64,000 nt of DNA. Origin: Rhizophagus irregularis. Its lineage: Eukaryota > Glomeromycota > Glomeromycetes > Glomerales > Glomeraceae. Numbering within the stretch: the stretch's first letter is position 1; each line of letters starts with the position of its first letter. The translations under genes and the position numbers were made by a program. A model generated the notes under the pieces. It saw only the letters and a program-made list of their open reading frames with translations. It made no database searches and was not told the DNA's origin. The stretch is from contig NC_089440.1 of the NCBI RefSeq assembly GCF_026210795.1, forward strand, positions 4,402,001 to 4,466,000. Direction: 5' to 3'. Shown piece by piece: positions 46,540 through 57,711 of this stretch.

Positions 46540-48374
46540 GGTGCCAATATCAAAGATGCTTTTTTAAAAAGCTTAAAAAATTTTAATATTGAATCAAAGG
46601 TTAGTTTTTTTTATAAATAGTAAGATAATTTTAATAAAAATTAAAAAAAAAATTTATATAGATTCTTGGGGTAACGACTGATAATGCCAGCAACAATATT
46701 ACATTTCTCAAAGCTGTTGAATCTGATCTTTCTCAAAGATACATCTATTATGATAGTGATGATAAGCACGTGCGTTGCTTGGCCCATGTAATCAATCTAG
46801 CAGCACAACAAGTCCTTACTACCCTTAAAGCCACAGATAATGATGAATCATCAAATGAAGAAGTTGGTAGTTTGATAGTTAAGGTAAATAATTTTATTAT
46901 ATTATTATTATTAAAATTTAATTAATAAATCTATTAAAAAATTGTATTGCCTTTTAGCTTCGTACTCTTATTAAAAAAATAAAAGCATCACCCCAACAAG
47001 TAGATAAATTCAAAGCTCAATGTAAAGTTGCAAATGTTCCAAATCTAAATGTCATACTAGATGTTCGCACTAGATGGAACTCTACATATGATATGCTTGT
47101 AAGGGCAAGAAAACTTAAGGAAGTAAGTTTGTTATTTTATTAATTTTTATTTTAATTAATTTATTAAAAACAATTATAATTTTATTTTTAGCCACTTAAT
47201 ATATTAAGTAACAGTGATTCAAATCTTCGTCCTTTTACAATTAATGAAGATGAATGGATTAATTTATTAGAAATAGAAGAGTTATTGAAGGTTAAATTTT
47301 AATATTATATATATAATTATGTATTTTTATAGTTTTATTAAAAATTTTTATTTTTTAGTATTTTGCTAAAGCAACAAAGCAAATTTGTGGGGAAGCATAC
47401 CCAACACTATCATACGTGATTCTTATATACAATATTTTGTTAAATAAATTAGAGGATTTCCGGGATACTCCAAATAGATTTGAAAATGGAAAAGTAAGTT
47501 TATTTATATTTAATATTTATATTAAATGTAATTAAATTCCTTTTTTTTAATAGGAAGCGGCAATTAATGCCATTAATAAGCTTAAAATTTACTACAATAA
47601 AACTGATTCAACTTTATATGCAGTTTCTTTAAGTAAGTTATTATTAAGTTAATTTAATTTAATTAATTTTAATAATGTTTGTAATATATATAGTTTTAGA
47701 TCCACGTCTTAAAGTAGAATATATGAAAAATAATGAATGGGAAACCCAATGGGTTGATAGAACAAAAAAAACTGTATGAGTTTCATTTGTTTTATTTAAA
47801 TTATATTATAATTTTCTTTATTTTATACATACTATATAATAATTTAATAGGTATCTGAACTCTATATGACGTTATATGCACCTCAAGAAACTCAAAATAC
47901 TAATATAAAATATAATTCATCAGATGAAGATCTTGTTTCACATATTTTCAAACGGCGCCGTATTGAATCTGTAAGTGAATTTGATCGTTATCTTAATGCT
48001 GATTGAGCACAAGCTCTGTGTGATACTTTAAATTGGTGGAAAGTAAGTTTATTATTTTAAAGAATATTTATTTAATTAAATATTTGTAACAATTTTTTAA
48101 TTAATAGCGACATGAGGAAGAATATCCTAACTTATCGAATATGGCCAAGGACTACCTTGGGGTTCCAGGTTTATTACTAATCTGTTTTATTTATTATTCA
48201 ATAATATTTTTTAATGTAAAAATATTTTATTTGGTAGCAACGAGTGCTCCTGCTGAACGTATTTTTTCCAGCGCAGCTGACGTAATAACATATGATAGAG
48301 CAAGTCTTGCACCCAAAACTGTGCGTGCAGTCATGTGTCTGAAGCATTGGTTTCGTTCAGGTGTTTTAGATTAA

Positions 48375-49374
48375 ATTTAGGTTTATTAGTTTTTCATATT
48401 TGAATTTTGTTATTTGAAGTTAGTTATTTGGATGGAGAAGAATTGGATACTCAGGAAAACTTTGGATGAATAATTTACATCAAAAGAAGATGATTGATAT
48501 AATTTCTTACGATAACCTCACTTCTTTATAACACAATGTTGAAAATGTATGGAAAATGTGTGTTGATAGCTTTTAATTTTGACAAATAAAATTGTTAAAC
48601 CCGATCCAATTCAATCAAAGTCTTACGAAAATGCTTTTTCATAACCAATTTAATAAAAAAAAAAATGGATCGTTGATGTTTTTTTAAACAAACGTTGCAA
48701 AACTGTGTTTGTTTCGCAACGTTATTTTTTGAAATAAAAACGTTTTTTATTAGTTACACCGGTCAAATGATGAAGTATCGGGTAATAACATATCAGGGCA
48801 TGATATGCAATATTAAACGATATGTTTAATGGTTTAGTTTATTTGCTTATTTGCGTACAATATTTATCGATTTTTATTTTAGGTATTGTACGGTATTGTA
48901 TTTATATTGGTTAACGTCATGAAATATTACATGATCGAAGTTTCTCTTAAAAAAAAAAGAAAATAAAGTTTTTTTTTCATTTTGAAAAAAAGTATTTTTT
49001 CGTTTTTTCGGTTACCGCAGAGGACGTTGTCTCACCATATCACTGACTGGTCCCATATTTTTTATCCTATGAAGAATATCATTAACTGGTCCAATATTTC
49101 TTATCCTACGAAGAATATCGTTAATGCGATTTTGTTCTGGGGTCAATATTCAAAAATAAAGTTGTCGTGAGACGGATAAAACTGCAAGAAAATGTATAAG
49201 GATATACACCTAACTGCGGAATTTACTTTATTTTGTGTATCATGTGTGACGTCTCCCTTTCTCCTTTTCTGAAAAGGAGATTAACTTTAGTCGTACTATA
49301 TAGATTTTAGTGGAACTTTCGAATGGGAAAATTTCGCAATATCAGTATGTTCCTTATTCTGATGATGTTTATCA
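48375..49374. other. 3' flank of the hAT gene, no further gene seen
   Basis: Holds a small 'acgttgcaaaa...tttcgcaacgtt' inverted repeat (48685-48722), related in sequence to the AACCGTT satellite, and two direct copies of 'tggtccaatatttcttatcc' near 49048-49118. No coding motif. Confidence 0.4.
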
Positions 49375-50470
49375 AGAAGGGAGTTTTAGAAATAAACTTC
49401 AAGAAACGAACTGACGTTTCTTTTTTTAAATTTATAAGTTTTAGCTTTTCCGGAGAGGACTTTTGGACGGTAAGTTCGTTTTTTGGAAGTTGAGTTTTGA
49501 AATTGACTTCAAGAAACGTACTAACGTTTCTTTTTTTTTAAATTTTGTAGGTTTTAGCTTTTCTGAAGAGGACTTTTGGATGGTAAGTTTGTTTTTTGGG
49601 AGTTGAGTTTTGAAATTAACTTCAAGAAACGTACTAACGTTTCTTTTTTTTAAATTTTGTAGGTTTTAGCTTTTCCGGAAAGGACTTTTGGACGGTAAGT
49701 TTGTTTTTTGGGAGTTGAGTTTTGAAATTGACTTCAAGAAACGTACTAACGTTTCTTTTTTTTAAAATTTTGTAGGTTTTAGCTTTTCCGGAGAGGACTT
49801 TTGGACGGTAATTTTGTTTTTTGGGAGTTGAGTTTTGAAATTGACTTCAAGAAACGTACTAACGTTTCTTTTTTTTAAATTTTGTAGGTTTTTGCTTTTC
49901 CGGAGAGGACTTTTGGACGGTAAGTTTGTTTTTTGGGAGTTGAGTTTTGAAATTGACTTCAAGAAACGTACTAACGTTTCTTTTTTTCTAAATTTTGTAG
50001 GTTTTAGCTTTTCTGGAGAGGACTTTTGGACGGTAAGTTTGTTTTTTGGGAGTTGAGTTTTGAAATTGATTTCAAGAAACGTACTAACGTTTCTTTTTTT
50101 TAAATTTTGTAGGTTTTAGCTTTTCCGGAGAGGACTTTTGGACGGTAAATTTGTTTTTTGGGAGTTGAGTTTTGAAATTGACTTCAAGAAACGTACTAAC
50201 GTTTCTTTTTTTTTAAATTTTGTAGGGTTTAGCTTTTCTGGAGAGGACTTTTGGACGGTAAGTTTGTTTTTTGGGAGTTGAATTTTAAATTTGACTTCAA
50301 GAAACGTACTAACGTTTCTTTTTTTAAATTTTGTAGGTTTTAGCTTTTCTTTTCGGACGGTAAGTTTGTTTTATAGGAATAGAGTTTTGAAATTAACTTC
50401 AAGAAACGTACTAACATTTTTTTTTTTTAAATTTTGTAGGTTTTAGCTTTTCTGGAGGGGACTTTCGGAA
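49375..50470 (+). repeat. About 112-bp satellite of tandem intron + 32-nt mini-exon units
   Basis: Ten units, nine with a donor (GT at 49480, 49583, 49695, 49808, 49920, 50033, 50145, 50258, 50360). Each unit: GTAAGTTTG, 'gggagttgagttttgaaatt', 'cttcaagaaacg', TACTAACG, a tttctttttttttaa tract, TTTTGTAG, then the 32-nt block 'gttttagcttttccggagag'+'gacttttggacg' leading into the next GTAAG. Intron-like length is 81 bp at 49695-49775. TACTAAC, the strict yeast-type branch box, is present in nine units and sits in the loop of the hairpin agaaacgt-acta-acgtttct. The array lies on the same strand as the transposase and within its element. Confidence 0.85.
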
Positions 50471-50869
50471 TTTGTACGAACTAGAAATAAAAAATTATAC
50501 ATGTACTGCTGTAAATAATAAATATTTCGTTCCAATAGAATGAATGACAATAAACAAATGGTTATATTAATTACTTAATTTTAACAAAACGTTTTTTTAA
50601 AAAAAGCTCGGTAAATCGGTTCGGTTTTCGGTAATTACTGACCGGTATCGGTATTAATGATTACCGAAATCGATAGGTTTCGGTAATCATCAATACCGAT
50701 ACTGATCAATTCAGTTCGGTATCAGTTTTTGCAAAAACCGAACCAAACCGAACCGATCGGAGCCCTATTTATTTTATAGATATTGGTTGGGATCTTTGGG
50801 CGGAATGATAAGTTTTGAAAGTTTTATTCACTTTTGAAACTTCAATTATTTTTTTGTTTTTTCTAATGA

Positions 50870-52700
50870 AGTTTTACTAAGGTATTCTCTTTTTGTAAGT
50901 CTACGGCTTCCTGGGTACTTCCTGAATGGAACTTCGAAGGTATCCTTCGAAGTTCTTTAATTTCTTTTATTTTCTTTAATAAAACGTTACTAACTAACAT
51001 TTTTTCTTTTTGTAGGTTCATGACTTCTTGGAACCTTAAGGTATTTTTAAATTTTTGTTTTTTCTTTTAATTTTAGTGAAGCGTTACTAACTAATAAAAT
51101 TTTCTTTTTTTTGTAGATCCACAACTTCTTGGATGGGACCTGGATAGAACTTCGAAGGTATTCTTCAAAGTTCTTTAAATTTTTATTTTTTTAAATGAAA
51201 TTTATTTTTTTTTAATGAATCGTTTGCTAATATTTTTGTTTCTTTTATTTTTGTAGATCTATACAGAATTTTGAAGGTAAAACTTCGATATTTAATTTTT
51301 TTTTTTATTCAACGAAACGTTAACTACGTTTTATTTATCTTTTTTGTAGGTTGCAGGCACTTTTGGCTTTTTGGTCAATTTCATGATAGAATTTTGAAGG
51401 TATTTAACTTCACGATATTTATTTTTTTTATTTTATGTTTTAAAAAATTAAAAAAATTAAACGAAACATCTAACGTTTCAATTTTTTATTTTGCAGGTTT
51501 TTGGACTTCTTGATAAAATTTCGAAGGTAAACTTCGAAATTCTTATTTTTTTGTTACTTTAATTTATGAAACGTTTACTAATGTTTCAGTTGTTTTTTTT
51601 GTAGGGTTTTGGTTTTCCGGCTCCTGGACGAAAGAATTTTGAAGGTAAACTTTTAAAATTCTTTTTTATTTTTTATTTTATTTTTCTTTAGTGAACGTTC
51701 TACTAACATTCATTTTTCCTTTATTTTTTAGATTCTGGCTCTATTTGAAAGAACTTCGAAGGTATAACACTTTAAAGTTTCTTTTTTTTAATTTTCTTTA
51801 ATGAACGTTTTACACTTTTACTAACGTTTATTTTCTTTATTTTTTAAGTCCCGACTCTCATTTGAAAGAACTTCGAAGGTAATAACACTTTAAAGTTCTT
51901 TTTTTTTAATTTTCTTTAACGAACATTTTACTAACGTTCATTTTCTTTTATTTTTTAGATCCTATCTCTCATTTGAAAGAACTTCAAAGGTAATGACACT
52001 TCAAAGTTCTTTTTTTTTAATTTTCTTTAACGAACGTTTTACTAACATTTGTTTTTCTTCTATTTTTAGGTCCTGGACTTCCATTTGGAAGAACTTCGAA
52101 GGTAATAATATTTTGAAGTTATTTTTTTATTTTTCTTTAACGAACATTTTACTAATATTCATTTTTCTTCTATTTTTTAGGCCCCAGCTCCCATTTAAAA
52201 GAACTTCGAAAGTAATAATACTTTGAAGTTCTTTATTTTTTATTTCTTTAACGAACATTTTACTAACATTCGTTTTTCTTCTATTTTTAGGTCCCAGGCT
52301 CTCATTTAGCATATTTTGAAGGTAATAACACTTTGAAATGAATTTTTTGGTTTATTTTAACAAACATTTTACTAACATTCGTTTTTCTTTATTTTTTAGA
52401 TTCTTGGGATTTCATGTCTAAGGTTGCTTATCTAAACCTCTTCAAAATCCTACGATTAGTTTTGTCAAAATTTTACTATAAATTTATTATAGTTTTGGCA
52501 AAGTTTCGGCAGTTTCGGCATTTATAATAAGTTTCAGCAGTTTCGCCTTTCTCCAAAGTTTCGCCAGTTTTTTAATATAATTTTAATATAGTTTCAGCAG
52601 AATTTCGCTTTTCGGTGAAACGCCATCTTTCCTAAACCCCTAGGTTTCGGCAAGCAACCTTATTCATGTCAGACATTTTGAAAGTAATAACTTCAAAATT
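50870..52700 (+). repeat. Second tandem intron + mini-exon satellite (about 100-115-bp units)
   Basis: About 13 units starting right outside the right TIR of the hAT element. Typical unit: (G)GTAATAA donor after 'gaacttcgaag', 'cactttaaagttctttt', 'aacgaac', 'ttttactaac', 'gttcattttcttttatttt', TTAG, then a block of 30-32 nt 'gtcctggacttccatttgga'+'agaacttcgaag'. TACTAAC is exact in about eight units. Mini-exon sequence varies more than in the first array. The last unit is split by the MITE at 52419-52662 and resumes with 'agacattttgaaagtaataa'. Confidence 0.8.
52419..52662. mobile_element. 244-bp hAT-type MITE (TAAGGTTG), perfect 8-bp TSD
   Basis: Termini TAAGGTTGCTTATCTAAACC and GGTTTCGGCAAGCAACCTTA, flanked by TTCATGTC on both sides (52411-52418, 52663-52670). 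Inverted relative to the 30722 and 21893 copies. It sits in the last mini-exon of the array. Confidence 0.95.
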
Positions 52701-53506
52701 TGTAACAAATATCTCTATTTTGTTTGTTGTTTGTTGGAATCGAACCAACTGGAACAATGTTCCAAACCATTAACAACATGTTAATGTGCAGTAAAAAGAT
52801 GATGAATAGCAATGGCTAGTAATAGATTTCAATTGTATTTGTAAACTTGTTAATATATAATAAAAAAGTAATTTTGATTATATAAATAAATTAGTAATTA
52901 ATGCAATAAATTAATTTGTATTATTTTGACGCAGATTTTTACTGAAAAAAATTGCTAAGGTATTTCGAAGGTTTTTTATTTAAAAATCTGCGCAGAACTT
53001 TGTTATTTATAAAAATCTGCGCAGATATAATTTCTGAAAATTTGTGCAGATATGCTTCCCAAAAAATTTCCTGATGTACCATTTCTTTTTCTAATACTAT
53101 GCCACATTATCATAACTCTTCTTTGGCGACAGTTTCTCAGGATTCCTGGATTTTTTAGATATCCTCTTCTATAATTCAGGGTGGATCTTGGATCTTACAC
53201 TTGGATTTTCTGCGCTGTTTAATAGTTCAACCTCTTAGGGTCTTTTTCTGGTAATGGACTGGATTTTTGGATGTTGGATAGTTGACTCATACTGGCCTTC
53301 AGGTAAAGTTGGGGTATGCGATTCTGTAATAGTTTAGTTTTTCTTTTCTTTAACTTTATTTTAGTATAGATTTCTTTACTTATATAAGTCGTGAGACTAT
53401 TCTTTTTATTTTTTATTAGTTATTTTCTTATTTTTGTGATATTATTTGTTTTTTAATTTTTGAAGTTAAAATATAAATAAATGATAAAGTCATAAGACTG
53501 TTTGCA
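52700..53506. other. Gene-free stretch
   Basis: No gene recognised. A perfect T-arm-like hairpin occurs near 52736-52752 on the minus strand, but no tRNA could be completed around it. Confidence 0.4.
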
Positions 53507-53804
53507 CAATAAAAGGATAAAACTACTACCATTTGATTCATCTCAGTAAGACAATTCTAACAAGCTATGGTACATCTTCGTACGATTATTAGATGCCAAG
53601 TTATTTAATATATTTTTTATATAACTGTGATTATAAATGGTTCTCTTTAATATAAGATTTTTGAGGATAGGTGTGATAGTGACTATAGATAGATTGTGAT
53701 TATATAGGATAGATTTTAATAATAAAGTATTTTGAACATTCAACTGGTGTGACTATATAGTAGAATGTGACTATAATGGGAGTAACTATAGAGGAAGTTG
53801 ACTG
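53507..53804. mobile_element. Truncated CAGTCAACTC-family element
   Basis: Matches the right 300 bp of the 39120-39942 element, from 'aaggataaaactactaccat' to ...GAGGAAGTTGACTG followed by TA. The other end is missing. Confidence 0.75.
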
Positions 53805-54251
53805 TATCCTATATAATTAGAAATTACTCACTAATTTATCATTTTTTTTGATTTCAGTATCATCTAATAAATGCATGCTAGATTAGCATTTTCTTATTTT
53901 AAAAATACAATTTAGAAATTATACTTTTTTTTGATGTTTGATGTTATTTAAGGTTGGTTTAGTCCTATATATTAGGTAATCATCAGGTTTGACTTAACAA
54001 AATTTAGCAATTTTTTGTATTATATTAAGTGAAAATTTGGTCTATAAACTAAACTTAGGAAGAACTTTTCCACTAGATCATCAGTTTTATTTAGTTAAAT
54101 CCATTCTAATCAATTTGTAATTCCTTGTATAGTATCTGATGTATTTTTATGAAATATATATAAATAAAGTATATAATTTTCTTTGAATTTTTAATTATAA
54201 TAATTAAATCAATTACAAAACTTAAAAAAAGTTAGATTAAATATATGCTAC

Positions 54252-54527
54252 CACTGGTAAAAAAATGATTTATCCTACACATATCTTACACATATTGGGT
54301 ACTTAAAATGTAGAAAATCATATACAAATAATACACATATCATACACATATCGGGTACTAATATATATATCATACATATATCAGGTACCTGATAGGTATA
54401 CTATATATATAAGTATCCGATACGTGTATGATATGTGTATTATTTGCATGATTTTCTACATTTTGAGACGATATATGTAAGATATGTGTAGGATATGTGT
54501 AGGATATAGACCATTTTTTTACCAGCG
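54252..54527. mobile_element. 276-bp palindromic MITE, CACTGG type, TSD TAC
   Basis: Left CACTGGTAAAAAAATG and right CATTTTTTTACCAGCG; nearly the whole element is one imperfect palindrome built of 'cctacacatatcttacacat' blocks. Flanked by TAC on both sides (54249-54251, 54528-54530). The 3-bp duplication and CRCTGG ends agree with the larger element at 31791-35805. Confidence 0.85.
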
Positions 54528-54530
54528 TAC

Positions 54531-55682
54531 ATAAGTAATTGCTAAATCTTTGATTGCATCTTCAATATTTTTACTAAAAGTAATATTATATTCCAGTTTT
54601 ATGTATTTTTTGATTGCATAATAAGTGATTTTATAAATAAACAAAATAATTTGATAAATATATAATAATTCTTTCAAAAATTTGAAAAATTATTATTTGT
54701 GTATAATGAGAATTTATTATTATTTTCACCTTTCTCACTTTTAAAAATATCTAATTTTTTATGTTAATATTATACCATTCCTTCCAATATGATAAAATAA
54801 TTAGCAGTTCAGTATTATAGTAATGGATTCATTATCAGAAATTATAGTAATCTATAATAACTTCTTTTCAAAAGTTTCTATTATGCTATGTAATAATGAA
54901 GCAGTAAATTAGACATTCTGTTTTGTATCATTTAAGTAATTTGACCAATGATCAAATGCTTGAATGTTGAAATTATATATTTTAAAATTTTTAATATAAA
55001 TAAATATACTATGAAAACTTTAGTCATATTTGCCAAAAATTTCAGATTTATTTCTTTTAAAAATTCTTATTTTATAATCTACAATTAATAATATATACCA
55101 TTTGAATTTAGTTAAAGTAAATTGGAATTTAATTAAGGATTTAGGTATTATATCTTTCAGATATGGTAAGACATGAAGGATATTAGAATATTAGCTATTT
55201 TTGATATTTTGATAATAAGTTATGTCTAGATTGTTTTTCAATTTCTTAAAAAATTCAAATAGTTTTTTACAATTTTAGCAGACTTTTAAATAATCTTGAT
55301 TATAATTACCAAATGCATGTTGAGGATAATGATACAAAAAACATGAATAGTATATCCATATCATAATGCATTTTCGATTTTAACATTAACTGAAGTGGAT
55401 TTATTATTAATAAACACATAATTTCAAATGCAAGTATAAATGAGATATCTGCCAGATATAACAATTCATCAATAATAAGAAAACAAGAAATTGAAAAATT
55501 GAACCATAATCTTATATTGAGAACAGGAAATTGAAATAGTTTTTGAACTAATCTTAATTCCTTAGTATCCTAATAACTTATTTTTTACTTGGCAAATTTT
55601 ATTTATTCTAATATAGAACAATGATTAATAAATAAATACACTAAATGTGTAGCTACAAGTACAATAATTCATGCCATTTAAT
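54531..55682. other. AT-rich gene-free stretch
   Basis: No coding or repeat feature recognised up to the end of the transaldolase gene. Confidence 0.45.
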
Positions 55683-56858
55683 TTAATTAGACAATGTGTT
55701 TTTTAATTGACTTTTCAATTTGACAGCATCTTTAGCAAAATTACGAATACCCTCAGAAAGCTTTTCAGTAGCCATGGCATCTTCATTGAATTCCCATCGG
55801 AAAGTCTTCTCATCAAAAGTGACTTTTGGTTCCGAAAAAGCTTTAGCTATAATAATTGAAGAATAGTAAATTCGTAAATAAATATAATTTTCCGTCAATT
55901 TTTTTAAATTAAAAATAATTACCTGATTCAGGACTCAATTTTCTTTTAATTTCTTTTTTATCATTTTGTAATTCATGCAACAAAGCAGGACTAATAGTTA
56001 AGAAATCGCAACCAGCTAATTCTTCGATTTCACCAGTATTGCGAAAAGAAGCACCCATTACAATAGTTTTGTAACCATAGTTTTTATAATAATTATAAAT
56101 TCTTGCAACAGAGCTAACACCAGGATCTTCATGTGCCGCGAATGTTTTGCCAGTGCTTTTCTTGTACCAATCAAGTATACGTCCAACAAATGGACTAATC
56201 AAAGTCACTCCTGCTTCAGCACATGCAACAGCCTAAAATATGTAAGAGAGTTAAATTTGATTAAATCAAAAAATGTCAATGGATATTCTCAAAAGTGACT
56301 TACCTGAGGGAATGAAAAAAGAAGAGTGAGATTGCAATGAATTCCTTCTTTTTCTAATTGACGAGCAGCTTGAATTCCTTCCCAGGTAGATGCAATTTTG
56401 ATTAATATTTTTTCCTTTTCAATACCAACTTCTTTATAAAGTTTAATAAGACGTTTCGCTTTTTCAATAGTTGCTTCCTTATCAAAAGAAAGACTTGCAT
56501 CAACTTCAGTAGAAACTCTCCCCGGAATAATTTTCAGGATTTCAACTCCAAAATTAATCAATAATTTATCCATAGCCCATTCAACCTTTTCATCAATTGA
56601 CCCTTCTTTGCCCTTTGCATATTCGATGGCTGAATCAATCAAATGGGCGTAATTTGGTTTTTGCGTAGCGGCTAATATCAATGATGGATTCGTAGTAGCA
56701 TCTTGAGGCTTATATTGTGAAATTGCTAACGAGATACATATATTTGCATTAAAAAAAATGTTTATACTATAAATAAATATGCAATACCTACTTTCAAAAT
56801 CACCAGAATCCGCGACGATGGTTGTATGTTGTTTAAGTTGATCAAGAACTGATGTCAT
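55683..56858 (-). CDS. TAL1: Transaldolase
   Basis: Enzyme of the non-oxidative pentose phosphate pathway, moving a dihydroxyacetone unit from sedoheptulose-7-phosphate to glyceraldehyde-3-phosphate in the cytosol. Four exons on the minus strand: 56858-56792, 56725-56304, 56232-55923 and 55846-55683, with GT-AG introns and phases that close to 320 aa, the usual size of the E. coli TalB / yeast Tal1 type. Signatures are '[16 protein letters not shown]', '[14 protein letters not shown]', '[15 protein letters not shown]' (Schiff-base Lys), '[11 protein letters not shown]', '[14 protein letters not shown]', '[17 protein letters not shown]' and '[11 protein letters not shown]'. The first intron lies between DFE and TISQYKPQ and stays open in frame, so it is easily read through by mistake. 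The gene is divergent from importin-9. Confidence 0.95.
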
Positions 56859-57711
56859 AATTGAAAGAACAATTCAAGAAAAAAAAAGAATGTGAATTTA
56901 TTTTGAGAGAATTTAATCTATTTATGTTTGATTACAAATGTAAGCAATCACCAATCAGTTACATGTGAAACAGAACGTGAGAAAATAACGTTTGAAATCA
57001 AATTATGTTACACATTGGTAATTATGAATTATAAATCATATGTGGGAAAGATTTATGTAATTATTAATCTGGCACATTTGTAACAGATAATCATTTTGTT
57101 TGCCGAAAATGTTTAACTTCGAATGAAATTATTTTAGCGAGCAAGACGGAATATGTCATAGTCCGCATAGGCCAAACTCGTATTGATTACCAAGACCACT
57201 GGACTCAAAATTACAACACAAGCGTCTAAAAATGATTACAATAATCATATATAAATGTCGTTATCTAAACTATCATTGGCCTTCTGTTTTTCTTAATTAA
57301 GTGATCATGTATTTACAGTTAACAATTGTCAATATATACCCAAGATCTAACTCTAGTGTCTAGATACTGTTTAGGATGTCATCTAAAGATCGAAGAAAAA
57401 CAGATTATGAGATTTACATTTCGATATCTCAAATTATAACTCCTAAATGTAATATTACTAGAATGATTCTCATAATTAGTTTTTCGAAACTACATTATTA
57501 TTTAATTTAATAAAAAAAATAAAGTGTCTTCTACTGAATCAATTGAGAGCAGTCTATTCATCAATTGATCGATTAACTAGTGTAACACAGAGATTATCAA
57601 TTCCTTATTTAAGGTTAGGTGATTATCACCTGATTTAATACTTAAAAGGCTGCGTGTTTGTTGTCGCGTTTTGCGAAATTGTTATAACTTCGTCGTCATT
57701 TATGAAATAAA
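56859..57711. promoter_or_regulatory. Shared intergenic region of divergent transaldolase and importin-9 genes
   Basis: 853 bp without a gene, lying between the two start codons that face away from each other, so it must hold both promoters. A GC-richer patch 'ttgtcgcgttttgcgaaatt' lies about 50 bp before the importin ATG. No specific factor sites can be assigned. Confidence 0.5.

Larger units (their letters stand above)
43275..48374 (+). pseudogene. hAT transposase (BED finger + hAT dimerisation), nearly intact but disabled
   Basis: The N-terminal exon (43275-43661) has a long Glu-rich acidic stretch and then a BED zinc finger (WVWKHFTYDETVKKAKCKHC...HIKSKH). Downstream coding blocks separated by short GTAAG/TAG introns give 'DLPFTCVESEDFRNMI', 'SFTIDAWTSSNNFSFLEIT', 'LEGPHSGAN|IKDAFL', 'GVTTDNASNNITFL', 'KHVRCLAHVINLAAQQVL', 'LDVRTRWNSTYDML', 'LDPRLKVEYM', 'YPNLSNMAKDYLGVP' and the dimerisation end 'ATSAPAERIFSSAADVITYD'. 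TGA stops at about 43850 and in 'YLNAD-stop-AQALCD' (about 48003), plus a frame change near 44215, disable it. A second transposon sits in the GPHSGAN codons. About ten introns is many for a hAT gene. Confidence 0.9.
41737..50767 (+). mobile_element. 9.0-kb hAT element with TAGGGCTCCGATCG termini
   Basis: Left terminus TAGGGCTCCGATCGATTTCA and right terminus ...CCGATCGGAGCCCTA are inverted. Subterminal zones on both sides repeat 'cggtaaatttaccgatcggt'-type boxes. Inside, in order: a satellite (42.05-43.04 kb), a plus-strand hAT transposase gene (43275-48374) carrying a nested element (44252-46539), and a mini-exon satellite (49.38-50.47 kb). An 8-bp target duplication is not evident (cgttcaac / tttatttt), so the boundaries rest on the TIRs alone. 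Confidence 0.7.

Noticed and set aside
49762-50056. Plus- and minus-strand frames of 66-73 codons in the 49-50 kb array
   Set aside because: They run through the intron-like parts of the satellite and repeat with its period; not consistent with the splice grammar or with a protein family.
52733-52805. tRNA-like T-arm (gttggttcgattccaac on the minus strand) with nearby hairpins
   Set aside because: The T-stem and loop are perfect, but no acceptor stem, D-arm or anticodon loop with U33 can be assembled around it. At most a tRNA-derived fragment.
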